From Alectoria sarmentosa (lineage: Eukaryota; Ascomycota; Lecanoromycetes; Lecanorales; Parmeliaceae), in NCBI GenBank assembly GCA_009733775.1, contig WOGZ01000255.1, forward strand, positions 1 through 48,352: a DNA stretch of 48,352 bases. Direction: 5' to 3'. This document shows positions 12,956 through 24,800 of the stretch, piece by piece. Numbering within the stretch: position 1 is the first letter of the stretch; the number at the start of each line of letters is the position of its first letter. The notes under the pieces were generated by a model. That model saw only the letters and a list, made by a program, of their open reading frames with translations, was not told the DNA's origin and did not search any database. Both the position numbers and the translations under genes were made by a program.

Positions 12956-13907
12956 ATAACCAAGTGATCTTCATTCGCGCTATTGTTCTATCCCAAGGTG
13001 CTAGCATAAGGGAGAACTGAAGTGGTATATATCCTCAAAAGATCGACATGAACATCAACAAGGACATTTTTGCATTTTCAAAGTCCGTCAGCGGACTCAC
13101 TTTTCGCCGGCATAAGTATTGACCTATATGTTATCATTCAGCAGCTCGTCTGAAGCCGAATGGCTAAGATTCTTAGAAACTCCCCGTAATGCCTTTGGTC
13201 TTGTCTTCAAAAATAAAATTAACCGGCGCCAGTTTGGACCTTCGTACTGATCACCAGCGGACCAGAGCAGGAGGACAAAGCCTAATGCATTGCACCCGAT
13301 GTATATCTGCGCAACAATACATCTATGCTGTAATGAAATATGCATTCTAGAGATGTATGTAGGAGCAATGCTACATCTGCCCAATACTGACAGCCTAGGT
13401 GCAAGAAAAAAATGATAGTCAGAACGGTGTCCATACTCAGAATCCGGACATAATTAACGTCAACAAGGACTCATCTAGATTGTTCGTCGTCCTTTCAGGA
13501 GTAGCAGAACAAAAATGACTTGCCTTTGGGGTTGAGAGCCCATTTTGACTTCAGATTTCGAAGAGCTCAATTCCTAAAGCTGTCACGTTTTGCGACAGCT
13601 TCCCTGATGACTTGCATCTAGCCCTGGCTTTATGTCAATTTATCAGATCAGATAAGATTTAAAGATGTCGTGATAGTCGTGGCATGCTGGACCTGAAGTT
13701 ACACCAGCTAGAGAAGTGTGTCTCCTGCAGGTTCATGAGTTCCGAAATGGAGTCGAAAGTAGGCTTCAAGCGGGAAATAGAAGCCCTGAATTGGCCATAG
13801 AAATTGGCGACTCTAAATAAATAATGTCACGTTTTCTCGGAAATGTAGTCCGTTTTGGGCCTCAAGCCCAGAATGCACAACCAAGATACGTGTAGGAAAG
13901 GAGAGGA

Positions 13908-13918
13908 TCGCGGAGCGA
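13908..13918 (-). promoter_or_regulatory. possible AflR-like site, TCGCTCCGCGA
   Basis: Read on the minus strand this fits the published AflR consensus TCGSWNNSCGR. It lies about 1.4 kb upstream of the HR-PKS start and about 960 bases upstream of the rhodopsin-domain gene. It lacks the TCGGT half shared by the six right-hand sites, and one TCGN5CGA word is expected by chance about every 4 kb. It is weak evidence only. Confidence 0.25.
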
Positions 13919-14876
13919 TGTTGGTTTGCGCCAACCAAGGCCGACCATGGTCTCTGGCTCTTGGAGTATATTACTATGAAGAGGTTGCGTCGCGCTGAGG
14001 TCTTGCGTCCCACAGATATCCCGAGGGAAAAGGAACATTCGATCTATCTCAGGAGGATCAAGGTCTCACGCAGAGCTCGATGATACGTAGTCAATATCAG
14101 ATAACATCCTGGGGAGAAATCTTGCGTCAGCTGCGTACCGAGATCTAATATCTATGACGCTCAATAATGAATGATACCTTTGGCTCCTTGGGTTGCTCAT
14201 GTTGCTTCGTCTCGGTCTAGCGTTTACGAGGCTGAGCCCTAAACTATAACCCTATGTACTAACCGATCTGGATTTAGCCTACTGCTTAGCTCCTACCGCC
14301 GAAAACTTTACACAACTCAGCCATCGCGTCGTCGAAGCAGGAACGCTATCACACGCTGCATCTTCTCAAGTTAGTAGCTTCACAGAGTATACTACTTCTT
14401 AGGTCGTATTCCAAGTGATGCCCTTAACGAAGTCGTCACTGTGTGCTGTCTCGGACAGTTTCTGGGCTTATGTATAGTGCTTATTCATCTTGTAGAAGCC
14501 GGATCTCAATATCCTGCAGCTGAGCTCATGTTCCAATACCATTGGTTTGAACTGGATGGTCAAGGCCAACCTGCCGTCGTTGGATCCATGTCTAATAGAA
14601 GCTTGTCCTAATGGACTTTCATCATAGCGCTGACACATCCTGCTCTGAGCCGCGGCTGAGTCTCTCCTACTACTTTGATTGTGATCCCACAAGATACTTA
14701 AGCAGGGAGTCTCTCAAATAGAATCAGTCTCTGCCAAAACGCAAGGCCTTGATTGCATGGATTCCTTCTCGCTGGGGTTTTTCGGAGTGACGGGATATCG
14801 TGCCTCTTATAACTTTCTCATTGTCGTACCTCAATCTAGCTTGCGGCTTTCAAGGACTCGTGGTCAATCTATCAAT

Positions 14877-16018
14877 ATGTCAGCGATCTCACCCAAAATT
14901 CTCGCGGCAGTCTCATGGTTTTTCACCGCCCTAGCTATTCTGCTTACGGCAGGCCGATTTTGGATACGGTGCAAGATTATCAAAAAACTCTCCTGGGACG
15001 ATGCAGCGCATCTCCTAGCGCTACTGCTCCTGGTCGCACAAGTCTCGATTGTGTCTGGGGCAGCCTCAATGATCTATAAAATTGCAAACTATGAAGCAGG
15101 AGACGATGAACACTACCAGGCCAAATACTTGCTGTTCGTCCGCCTTGACATTGCTGGCATTCTAGTCACGTGGTGTTGCCTTTATGCGGTCAAAATTTCC
15201 TTCCTGCTGCTCTACCACCACATTTTCCGGATCTCCGAGAGATTTATTCAAGCATGGTGGATTGTTCTTGGAATAGTCGTTCTTACCTTTTGGATTTTGG
15301 TTGCCGGCTCCCTCACTGAATGCGGGAGCCCGTCAGCCCTGGAACATGTTGGTATGTCCAGCTCATTAATCTGTCATTTCAAGTTGCTATGAAATCACTG
15401 ACAGTGGCCAGAGAATTGCCTCGCTCCCTCAATGATGCGCCGACAGAAGGTGTTTGTCATCTACAGCTGCGCTCTCAACGTCTTCTCAGACCTGGGTAGT
15501 AAGCAATCTCCCCTGAGATATTATACCACATTTCAATGCTTATTGCTTTATCAGTCATGGCGTTACCTCTGGCGATGCTCAAAGATCTCCAGATGCGCAT
15601 GCCAGCAAAAATCGGCCTGGCTGGTATCTTCTGCTGTGCCTTCATCACCGTTGCATTTGACATCTTACGCGCTATCGAGACAGACATGAAGGGCGGAGTC
15701 GAAGGCTCTACTGCACTTTGGACAAATCTCGAGTCGGCCATTGCAGTTATTGTGTCCTGTCTTCCCAGCTTCACTGCGTTGTTCAGCACGAAGAACGACC
15801 GAAAATTTGGCAGGAATGTTGGTCCCTATAGGCAAAGGTCACTGGTCATCACAGACTCTGCGAAGCTAATTATGAGTGCTGGAAGCTCCGTAAAGACCGT
15901 GAAGAATGGCCATGCCTCTGCCGCGGGGACGTCGGAGAAGCACATTGCCAGCTCTAGGAGTTCGATGCAAGAGCCTGCTACCGATACTCCCAAGAGTAAA
16001 GGGCTTTCTATCATCTGA
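14877..16018 (+). CDS. fungal rhodopsin-domain integral membrane protein
   Basis: Three exons, 14877-15351, 15412-15498 and 15555-16018, give 341 aa. The start is the ATG beginning MSAISPKILA. An upstream in-frame Met at 14757 would put about 40 polar residues before the first helix. About six or seven hydrophobic helices follow, with the SWDD word after helix 1 and the helix-6 region reading SDLGIMALPLAML across intron 2. I preferred the GTAAGC donor there because it restores the usual D-to-P spacing of the family. The C-terminal 80 residues are Ser/Lys rich and probably cytosolic. These proteins are common in ascomycetes and include PTH11-like receptors, but no ligand can be inferred. The CFEM domain of some relatives is absent. 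It is probably unrelated to the polyketide genes. Confidence 0.85.
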
Positions 16019-16644
16019 AATAGTGACCTCTTATGTTTTTGTGTCTTTCAGCCTCAGAATCGATCAGCACTGTTCGTTTGATACAGCATTAACAGAGCGC
16101 TGCAGGTGTGACCCACACTGTGAATGTCCGGCCCGCTCATCAATACTCCACACCTGATTAAATGCTTTTCATGCGCTGGCACGACCGAAGCGGCTTCTTC
16201 GTTCGGGACTACAACGCCACCAGCTTTCATATCAACATCAAGTTACAGCCCGGACGACCACCCATGCGTCGTTCACTTCCTTTCCCTTGAGGATTACCTG
16301 GCAATCGCGTTCCTACTTTCTAGACTGGCGAACTTGGTGCCTTACGCCTTTTGAGGTTGTGGACCCTGAGAAATAACGGTCCATTCATCGGCGCTGATAA
16401 GTGGCAAGTTGACCCCATCTTTGTGACGCGAGAAGCGACTGAACCTCATTTGCTACATGCTAGTCATGATCGCAAATCTCAGAGAAACATGCGCCTTATG
16501 CGCCGTCCGAGTACGCGACTAGCGTGGGTATTTTGAATTCGTGCGGCCACCTCAAATTTATTCTCAACCGAAATCAACCATTGTGGACATTGGCGGCTGT
16601 CTTTGAGATTCTACATACTAATATTGCCAAGAACTCTCAATCTT
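16019..16644. other. intergenic, no gene seen
   Basis: This spacer lies between the rhodopsin-domain gene and the secreted-protein gene and should contain the terminator of the first and the promoter of the second. The short open frames show no domain signature. Confidence 0.6.
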
Positions 16645-17259
16645 ATGGCTGTGATATGCTTTCCACTTTGCCTCATCTTTGCGTCTTTCATTCTCTTGCT
16701 GGCTCTCCCCTCAAATGCGTCTCCCGCCATTTCGGAAAATCTCAATTTGCCAGTTACGTTCAACTCAAGTCTTAGTCATATCATACCGCATTGCTACACT
16801 CCGGAAGGTCAAGAAACCCCCGGAATTGTAGCCACCGATCTCAAAGCCTGCAAAGACGCCCTCGCAGTCCTGGTCCGAACGCCAGACTTCACGACGCCCT
16901 TTCGCTTCAGCCGAAATCCTAGAGCATTGGCCAGATTGATCCCGACCGGCTGGCAGATGGGCGTTGAATCAGAGTGCAGGATCATTATCAACTGCCAAAA
17001 CGATCACGATTCGGCCGTGTTTAGATATGCCGACGTTGCGCAAATTGCGAAAAGGATCATTGAGAATTGTGTCGATCGCCCGGATCCTTCTGGGAGGCTC
17101 CCGTTGCTGAGATGGGGGGGTGTGGATGGGATCAAGGACGCGGAGACGTTTTATGTGGCTGTTGCCAGACCGATTCGGGCTGTGCTGGAGGTTGAAGTTG
17201 GAAATATGACGGTGGTTGCAAGTGGAGGCCTGGTTGGCGGAGTCGTTGAATCTTCGTGA
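16645..17259 (+). CDS. small secreted protein of unknown function
   Basis: Single exon of 204 aa. The first true ATG is at 16645; the frame is open further upstream but without an ATG. The first 27 residues form a clear signal peptide (hydrophobic stretch, then ALPSNASP). The mature part has five Cys in the contexts HCYT, ACKD, ECRI, NCQN and NCVD. It also has an FSRNPRA word and a final small hydrophobic, glycine-rich segment. I recognise the layout as a common ascomycete secreted hypothetical family with no assigned activity. Role as effector or cell-surface protein is open. The gene is flanked by unrelated genes and shows no link to the cluster. Confidence 0.75.
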   Translation: MAVICFPLCLIFASFILLLALPSNASPAISENLNLPVTFNSSLSHIIPHCYTPEGQETPGIVATDLKACKDALAVLVRTPDFTTPFRFSRNPRALARLIPTGWQMGVESECRIIINCQNDHDSAVFRYADVAQIAKRIIENCVDRPDPSGRLPLLRWGGVDGIKDAETFYVAVARPIRAVLEVEVGNMTVVASGGLVGGVVESS

Positions 17260-17600
17260 TATATACCTTCAGAAAGGACACGAGACAAGGACCTCGCGCG
17301 TATTGCGACCGGTCTCGATCTTTCGCTTGAGCTGGGTAGATTTATATTCCTCGTGCAAAGATCTAGAATGTTTGGAGAGGATGGAATCCGGGATGCCAAA
17401 TAAACTAGACTTGACTTTTCCCAACGCAGCAATGCATGGTTTTCTGAATGATGAGAAAGGGACGTAATGTTTTACTGATTGACTACAAGATTGGAATACC
17501 GACAAGAACATGGCGCTTTGAGAAGAAAAGACGCGCCCTCCGACCACTTTTCAACCCACGCAACGACACCCAACATCAATCTCGCGAACCTCTTCTCCCA
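17260..17600. other. convergent 3' spacer
   Basis: A 340-base spacer lies between the secreted-protein gene (plus) and the LysM gene (minus). No gene is seen, and it probably holds both 3' untranslated regions. Confidence 0.6.
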
Positions 17601-18437
17601 CTACGCCACCCAGGTACCATTCTCAACCAAGCCATCGAATGCCTGCCGACGATATACCCCGCCACAGGCGCACATCCACGTCATCGGGCCGCTAGGAGGG
17701 CCTTCGAGATCGCAACTCCCGCCCGGTCCGCACCCGTTGCAGCACCCCGTCGTATAAGCGACCTTGTCGGTGCCGGTGGCCCCACTGAAGCAGGTCGATG
17801 GCGTGGTCGTGCACGCGCTGTTCCAAACCTGCAGTGAAGCAAAAATCAATATGTCAGCATGTTGTTTTGTTTGCGTCAAACAATCACGGGATACGAGGGG
17901 TGGCAAGAAAATTCATGCTGGCATTATTTATTTTTCAATGAGTGGAGAGAGAGAGAGGACACTTACGATTGGCGAGGTTACGCTTGGCGAGGGAGCCGGG
18001 GTCACGGTTGTGTGCGCGACGACGACGCTGTGCGTCGTTGGCTGCGCCGCCGCGGGTGCGGGCGCGGGCGTCGGTATCGCCGTCAGCAGCCCCACGCAGT
18101 ACGAGTTGCCGGCGATCAGGTTGCTGCAGCCGCCGTTGATGGCCGGGTTCATGAGCAGGAGCTCGTCCATCGTGATGCCGTTGTCCGTCGCCAGCCGCTC
18201 GCACGAGGTCCCCGCGCGCGCGACGACGTAGCGGTCGAAGGGGCCGCAGGCTCCCGGTATGGCTTGGCTTATGTCCCCGTTTCTGGGGCTCAAGCTGGCT
18301 GTGGCTGGGGGTGAGGTGGAGGGGGCTGGGGAGGAGGGGGAAAGGATTGCGGAGGATGGGAGGGCGAGGAAGAGGAAGAGGAAGAGGAGGGTGGAGGAGG
18401 TGCGGAGGATGGTGTGGGTGGTTGATGAGGGGTGCAT
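17601..18437 (-). CDS. LysM-domain secreted protein with Cys-rich C-terminus
   Basis: Two exons, 18437-17967 and 17828-17601, give 232 aa. Residues 1-30 form a signal peptide. A Ser/Pro-rich stretch follows, then one LysM module at about residues 69-116 (YVVARAGTSCERLA through SYCVG) with Cys at 64, 79, 104 and 114. A Pro/Ala/Thr-rich linker comes next. The second exon encodes a compact Cys-rich tail with eight Cys (words TGCCNGCGPGGSC and WMCACGG). LysM modules bind chitin-type GlcNAc polymers. Secreted LysM proteins in fungi can shield hyphae or bind chitin fragments, but a host-related role here is inference only. The gene is strongly GC-rich compared with its surroundings, especially in the linker. 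Confidence 0.85.
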
Positions 18438-19352
18438 GGTTTCGGTCGGTGGGTGGGTGGGTGCTGTTGTGCGTGTGAGATGTGCTGGTGAGGCTTTTGC
18501 AGATTTGGTTGGAGGGATGAGAGTTTGGAGAAAGGGGGGGGGGGGGGTAGCCGGACGTGTTCTTTTTGTTTAAGCCAACAAGAGGGAAGACTACCTCTTC
18601 TTTTTGAACGCCAACAACATCTTTCCAGCCATTTCTTTGAACCTTGGTCGTGCCATCGCCTCTTCTTTTCTTCTTTCTTTCTTTAGCAGCAGAAGGAAGA
18701 AAAAAAGGGACTGCCATTTAGTCCTAAAGCCCCCTCCTTGCTAATGAAATATCTTCCAGGCGCATGCCCTTCGACCTTGGAAGTTATTTAATGGCTTTGT
18801 TGCTACAGTGTGTGTGAGTTTCGGCCTTAGTATTGTTGCTTAGTATTGTTGTTGCTGGTTGAAAGGATCCTGATGGAGCGCCTTGGGTTCGCGAGCGCGG
18901 GTGACATCAAAGCACAAAGAAAGACGATGTGGTGATGAACGAAGCAACATTGTAACGGTACTCGGAACGCTGTTTAGTTTATGGTGGAAGTTTGGATGTG
19001 TTTCTCTTGTCTTGCTCTGTCGAGGTATGCATTACGGGCGGTCTGGCTGCGGAATCTTTTCTGAAAAGCGGTCAGTCCCATGTCATCGAGTACCAGGCAC
19101 CTTCGAGGCCGCGCTACGAGAAGGGTTGCTTCCTTGTGAACAGGATGTATCAAATTTGCGAATGTCGACGCTTCCTGACTTATTTGAAGTACATTGAGAA
19201 TAGAATGGAGACGGACGGTCCGGGATAGTATAGCATTTCTGCTGGGCGGGATTTACTATCTTGCATTCTCATATTAGCGGTTTCACGTTGCTTTTGGACT
19301 TATCCCCGGAGGTGTTCCCCACAATCGGGCATTCCACAGCTTGAACATTCTG
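18438..19352. other. intergenic, upstream of LysM gene
   Basis: No credible gene. It includes a run of 14 G (18534-18547) and a CT-rich tract near 18660-18700. The DNA just upstream of the LysM start is probably its promoter. Confidence 0.6.
18534..18547. repeat. G homopolymer
   Basis: Fourteen consecutive G bases about 100 bases upstream of the LysM start. Length may be unreliable because such runs are error-prone in sequencing. Confidence 0.8.
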
Positions 19353-19942
19353 CTATCCAGGAGCTCCTATCACGCCCAACTTGGTCACCAACTTCTTCAC
19401 CGCTTTCATGCCACTATCCATGTACACGGCTCCCACAATCGCTTTCATGATCCCTTCAACCACAATAACCTTTCCCGCCCGCCCATCCGGCTCGGTATTT
19501 TCATAGCGCGCCTCCTGCAGGACCTTCAACAACCCAATCGCCTTTCCAGCCTTCCAGATCTTGTCGTCCAGCAACAGCGCATCCCTTCGCTGTCGATACA
19601 CTTGTCGAGAAATATTTTTCGTTAGCGCTTGCTTGCGACTTTTGATCGAAATTGGGGGGGGGGGGGGGGGGGGGGCTGGTGCGTACGTTCGAAGTCGGAG
19701 ATGCGGTTTCTTTGATACTCGATTGACGCGAAGGCGAGGGCGATGGCGGTGTCGCCGATCTCGGCTAGGCCGTCGTTGCTTTGTTCGTCGTCCCAGTCCA
19801 TTATTGATCCGGGGAATTGAAGCGCCTCCCAGAGGAGGACGGGGGTGGTGAACTCGTATTCTAGACGGGTTTCGAGTGTCCGTAGTGCGGTTTCTGTGCT
19901 GCGGTCTATTTGGTCAAATCTGTTGTGAGGCTCCGATGCCAT
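19353..19942 (-). CDS. small RNase III-fold protein, probably catalytically inactive
   Basis: Two exons, 19942-19687 and 19600-19353, give 167 aa. The order of segments matches a single RNase III domain: LEYEF..LLWEAL near 28-41, a LAEIGDTAI word at 59-67 in place of the signature ERLEFLGD, and IMKAIVGAVYMD near 136-147 in place of the usual EAxxGAxxxD. The signature Glu four residues before the conserved Asp64 is Ala60. The second metal-binding Glu is Lys138, and the Asp before it is Gly135. No double-stranded RNA binding domain follows. This pattern resembles structural RNase III relatives such as mitochondrial ribosomal proteins, so a binding rather than cutting role is likely. The intron holds a 22-base G run (19654-19675). 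Confidence 0.7.
19654..19675. repeat. 22-base G homopolymer inside intron
   Basis: Twenty-two G bases on the plus strand (C on the coding strand) lie just inside the donor side of the intron of the RNase III-fold gene. Confidence 0.85.
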
Positions 19943-21831
19943 GGTTAGAGATTGGGATAGGACTTGGACGTATGAATGGATTTGGTGCGCGTGGATGAAT
20001 TTTTCTATTGTCTAGTTGTTGGATTCCAAGCATGAAAGTAAGGAAAACTTTCCAAATTAGCTCTGAAGACTTCATAACAGATATATTTGTATCGGCACAT
20101 CGACGGAAAGGCAAAGTCGACTCATTGGAGAACCATTGTGGACACGATATTCCGGATCCGAAACTCTTCCGATGAAGCATCTGGCAGTTGCCTGGAACGC
20201 GGTCTCTGAAGCATAGCATATATGACATTGTCTGAAGCTCCATATTGGGCAATCTTCCATATTTCCTTCATCACTCCGAAGACCAAGACATCAACGCCTC
20301 ATCGCTATTCTCTGTTTGCAGAATTTTTGGACAGAACTTGCTACCGAGCCTTAGTAGCGTCGATCATGTGCGGCAGCTGTGAAATTGAATCGAGACTGGG
20401 CGCTGCATTCACTCCCATGGTGGACACTCGGATTTATGATCCTCCCTTCGACGGCTCACTGCAAAATTAACGGGTCCCTAATCAGCTCAACCTTCCCACG
20501 AGAGTAGCAATAATAGTCGAAACACTGCCACCATTGCAAAAAAGCAACCAATTATGCGCGGTCCCGTCCCCAACCCGTCTACCGTACCGAAAACCTCAGA
20601 TACTTCATTAAATAGACCGGAATAATCATGCCTCAACTAACAACCCCTGATGACACCATTTTTTCCAGGCATCGACACAGCTGCATTGGCAAATCAGGAG
20701 CTTTGGACGGGACACGGGAGACAAGACAAACTTACGTTTGGTGGGTCTCGTGGATAAAGCCAAGCACGTCTTCTAGGCAACCTCGCTCGCTGTTCAGGCG
20801 AGGGGAGCTTGGATCAAAGATCTGGGATTATGGAAGGGAGCCGTTGCGTCGATGAAATGTTTTTGAGAAAGTATGCGGTTGGAAACTTTTTGCGAGATGG
20901 CTGGAGAAGTGGATGACTGTATTTAGTGTCTATCAAACTCGCTTAGTTTCGAGGAAGTGGCAGTACGGAACAGAACATGGTCATGGCTCTTGCGATGTAT
21001 ATGTCAAATATGTTGTACTGATTGAAAAATAGTCCTGGCTAAGCCACGGCTCCAGCCGCCGATTCGCAGATTCGTTCAAAAGTACTCGTACCTTCCACCC
21101 CTGTTAGATTCTGGCGACTCGCAGCATCAGATATCCACCCAAGGTTACTCTCGCTAACCTCAAAGACCACTGCTATTCTTCTATCCTTCGCTGCCATGGC
21201 CAGCCCTGTTCTGGCACTGTCGACTTCTGGCTCGACTCCTTCAACATTCCTATTTTAGGCACATCCTATACCTGCGCGCGCTCTGGCTTCATGTGATAAG
21301 TGTGTCTTTCGGTAGATCGTCGTGTTTAAAGCGGGCTGATTTTTTAGTGAATCATTTGGGATGAGTTTTTTGCGAATGAATGGCACTTTCCTGCATCGAT
21401 TGGATTTTCGGGCGTGTTTTCAGCATTGGGCGTGCCGGTCTCCAGTACAGATTATAGTTCATAGGATGTTTTGGGGGCGCTGGGTCTGGGTATATGTTCA
21501 GCGTCCAATATGGATGCTCGCATTATTCATGTGGCGTGTTGAGCCGTGCCGTGCCCACTTTTTTCGCTCTGGTTTCTGCACGGATGTTGGGAGGGGGGAG
21601 GATGAAGATTCCTAAGCCATATTGATGCAGCTTTAGACGGAAGTGGTTTTTTACAACCGAGAGTCGTACACCTAAGGTTTTCATCCCTGGTTTCTGCTGT
21701 GTCGGTCACTCTTTACACTTTCCTGCCAGAACGAACTGTATTTGAAATCTATGGGACAATTTGATTTTCTAGCCTCCCCTCCTCCTCCCCAAGCCAAACT
21801 CCAAAGCAATGTAAATGCACAGAAGCAGTAC
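19943..21831. other. intergenic, no gene seen
   Basis: About 1.9 kb between the RNase III-fold gene and the NR-PKS 3' end. Open frames of 60-85 codons overlap in several directions and show no domain signature. I treat the stretch as the left boundary of the right-hand cluster. Confidence 0.6.
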
Positions 21832-24800
21832 TCAAAGCATAGCCCTCTCCAAGAACCTTGCCAGTTCCACCGCTTTTCCCCCTTCCATCAGAGTGAAGTG
21901 GTTCGCATTTTCCAAACTCTCAACCACCATATCACTTGCACTGCTCCCAAGCAGAATATCCCACCCATTGGGTCCGAAATCCGTCCTGTTGTTCAGCAGC
22001 CACTTCATCTCTCGCGGATCATCCGCCCTGGGCTCCGGCCTCGCGTCGCCGGCGTTCTTGCACACGCCGTCCCTCGCCCACACGATGTGCGTCTTGGGCC
22101 CCTGCCCGGCCGCGAAGGGTTTGGCGCGGTACTTGTCGAGCGAATCCACAAAGGCGAGGAAGTGGGGGATCAGCCACGCGGGCGGCGCTCTGCCTCCCTC
22201 GGACCCGAACATGCCGATGCTGCTGAAGAAGTCGTACAGGCGCGGCGGCAGCTTCTGCAGGCCGATCGGGTAGGGCGAGTCGATGAGGATGAGGCGCGAC
22301 ACGGGCTCGCCGAGGCGGGAGAGGGCCTGCGCGGCGTCGAAGGCGCAGATGCCCCCGGCCGACCAGCCGCCGATGCGGTAGGGGCCGTGGGGCTGGCGCC
22401 GCCGGATCTCGGTCAGGTACGAGGGCGTGAGCTCCTCGAGGCTGCATTTCATGTCCTGCGGCGTCATCATGTAGGGGCAGTTGAGGCCGTAGACGACGAC
22501 GTCTGGGGAGATGGGGGGGAGGGATGCGTAGGAGGTGGCGGAACCGGAACCGTCGGGGAATAGGAAGAGGGTTTTGGTCGCGGTCTTGGGGTTCCCTTGG
22601 AGCATCATGGAAGAGGATTTTGGGATCGGAGAGGCTGTTGGTGTTGAGATGCGGTTGTCGATGGGGGGAAGGGTCTCGACGACCCGCTCTCGTTTGGGGA
22701 CCTCTCGCTTGGGAACAAGCGTCGCTTCGACTTCGTTGAGAGAGTTGTTGTTGACGAAGAAATCCCCGGATAGGTCGATGCTGAGTTCTTCGCGGAACCT
22801 CGCGAGGACGGTCAGAGAGAGGAGCGAATCCAAGCCCAGTTCTCCAAAGTCGCTCGACCCTTCGAGCTCGTTCTCTGCCAGTCCAATCTCTTCGGCGAGA
22901 ATGCAGCGGATTGAGGCCATGATGGTATTGTCCTCAAGATTGATGGATGACGAGTCAGTCTGATCCGTCTCGTCATCACCGGATTCGGACTTCGACGCAG
23001 GGGTCGAAAGACTGCTGGATGTTTGAGTGGATGGCACTTTGTCATCACCACGGTGCAGGGACGCGGTCAAATCTTTCACCGTGGGATAGTCGGCGAACAG
23101 CGAGGGTGGCACGTCCATTTCGAGTTCCTCGCGGAGCCTGCTGGTGATTGTCAGCGTTAGCAGTGAGTCGACGCCAATGTCTGCGAAGTCGGTGCTCGGT
23201 GTAAGTTCGGATGCGGCAAGACCTATTTCTTCTGCTATGATCTCGAGAGCTTTGGTCGCAAGGTTGGGTCCACTTGAAACAGTGTATACCACTTCAGGGA
23301 GGGCCTTGGAATTTTGGGCCGTGGTGATTTGTGCCGTTTTCGTGTGAGCACGAAGTTTTTCGGCACTGACGGGAGTGATCGTCTCAACCTTTGGCTTCCG
23401 TGTAGTCGGGGAATTGTTTGCTGGGGGAAATAGATGGTCAAAGACCCGACGGGGAATGCTTTGGAACTGTTTGAGGTTAGCATCTATACGCATTTGGGAA
23501 GCTATACTAGACTTGCCTTCACCCCTTGATATATCGCTACCACGGTCTCCTCCTCGAATATGTACACATCACCAGCAAACATTGTGCCGCCCACATTTTG
23601 CATCCTGACATACGTCTGGTAGGTTTTCTCTCGTGAGAACTTGGTTGCACAGCGCATGGATTCCCATCCATGGTTAACGAAGACTGTGCTCTTTGAGTCG
23701 TTCTCATCGTTGGCATTCATGACAAAGCCTGCCAGGTGACCGAGACTGTCAATCCAATATGGGCCCATGTAGAATTCGCCGTCTTCTTCGGTCGATTGAA
23801 ACTTCACTTGGGCCGTGGCTTCAAGCTGAGCACTACTGAGCACAACTTCTTGCATACCGCGATAGCTTTGAGCATAATCAACACAGGCACCGAATAACTT
23901 GTATGCCATTCGGGACTTGATCTTGTGACATTCGCCCTCCTCGACACTTTGCTTCAGGATGTTGATTCGACTTTGAATCAGATACGCACTGCGTTTCCAC
24001 TCCTTCAGCCACTCATCCTTGTTGGCGTAGTTGACAATGCAATTTGCGTGATCGATTGTCTTCTTACCCTCCGTGCTAACGCTATAGAAGTTAACCTTCA
24101 CTCGACGAGATGTCCAGTCCGCTGATGCTGAGGCCCGGAACAATTGTGCGTCTTTGCCTGTGGCAACAAGAGTCTTGTCAATAACCATATCAGAGACTGC
24201 CATGCTGACGCTGTCTGATTTTTTGTTGGAGATCTCAAGTAGATAATCCCCGACTGTCAATGCAATGTCCGCATAGAGCGACTAGGACTATCAGTATATC
24301 ACGATCATTTCATGCGGAAAGAACTTACCGAAGGGCAGAGGGCATGGCCGTTCGTTTTGTGTCCTTGTAGAGCCCTGGCTAGGGTTGGTTCTGAAAGATC
24401 CGACTCGATCGTTACAGAAGATTTTTCACTGCCTATACTCTGATCGATGACTCTCTGACAGGAGGTAGTGGACAATGGAGAGGCTTTAATTGCAGGCGTG
24501 GGCGGCGTGACACTGTCTCCTTTCGTAAGGCAGAAGTTGTTTCTATATTGAATCCAGTGGTTCTTAGTATCCCAATTGTAAGCCGGAAGCTTCAAAACTT
24601 GGTGGGAACTCTCAAAGTCACGATGATAGTCGTTCCAATTGATCTCAATACCCGCTCGGTGTAATGAGGCGGTGCTCTCCGCAAGCGTTTTCCAGGTATC
24701 TCCGTTGCGTCGAAGTGATGGGAGAGTAACCGTTTGAGGTCCAAGTATTGACTTGACCATTCCAGAACATACGGGATGAGCTCCAACTTCGACCCATAAC

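Larger units (their letters stand above)
12521..14876. other. intergenic region upstream of HR-PKS and rhodopsin-domain gene
   Basis: This is a 2.3 kb divergent region between the HR-PKS (minus) and the rhodopsin-domain gene (plus). No credible gene is present. It contains a GATTAGATTA-type repeat at 12862-12955 and one TCGN5CGA palindromic site at 13908. The site does not have the TCGGT half seen in the right-hand cluster. Confidence 0.6.
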
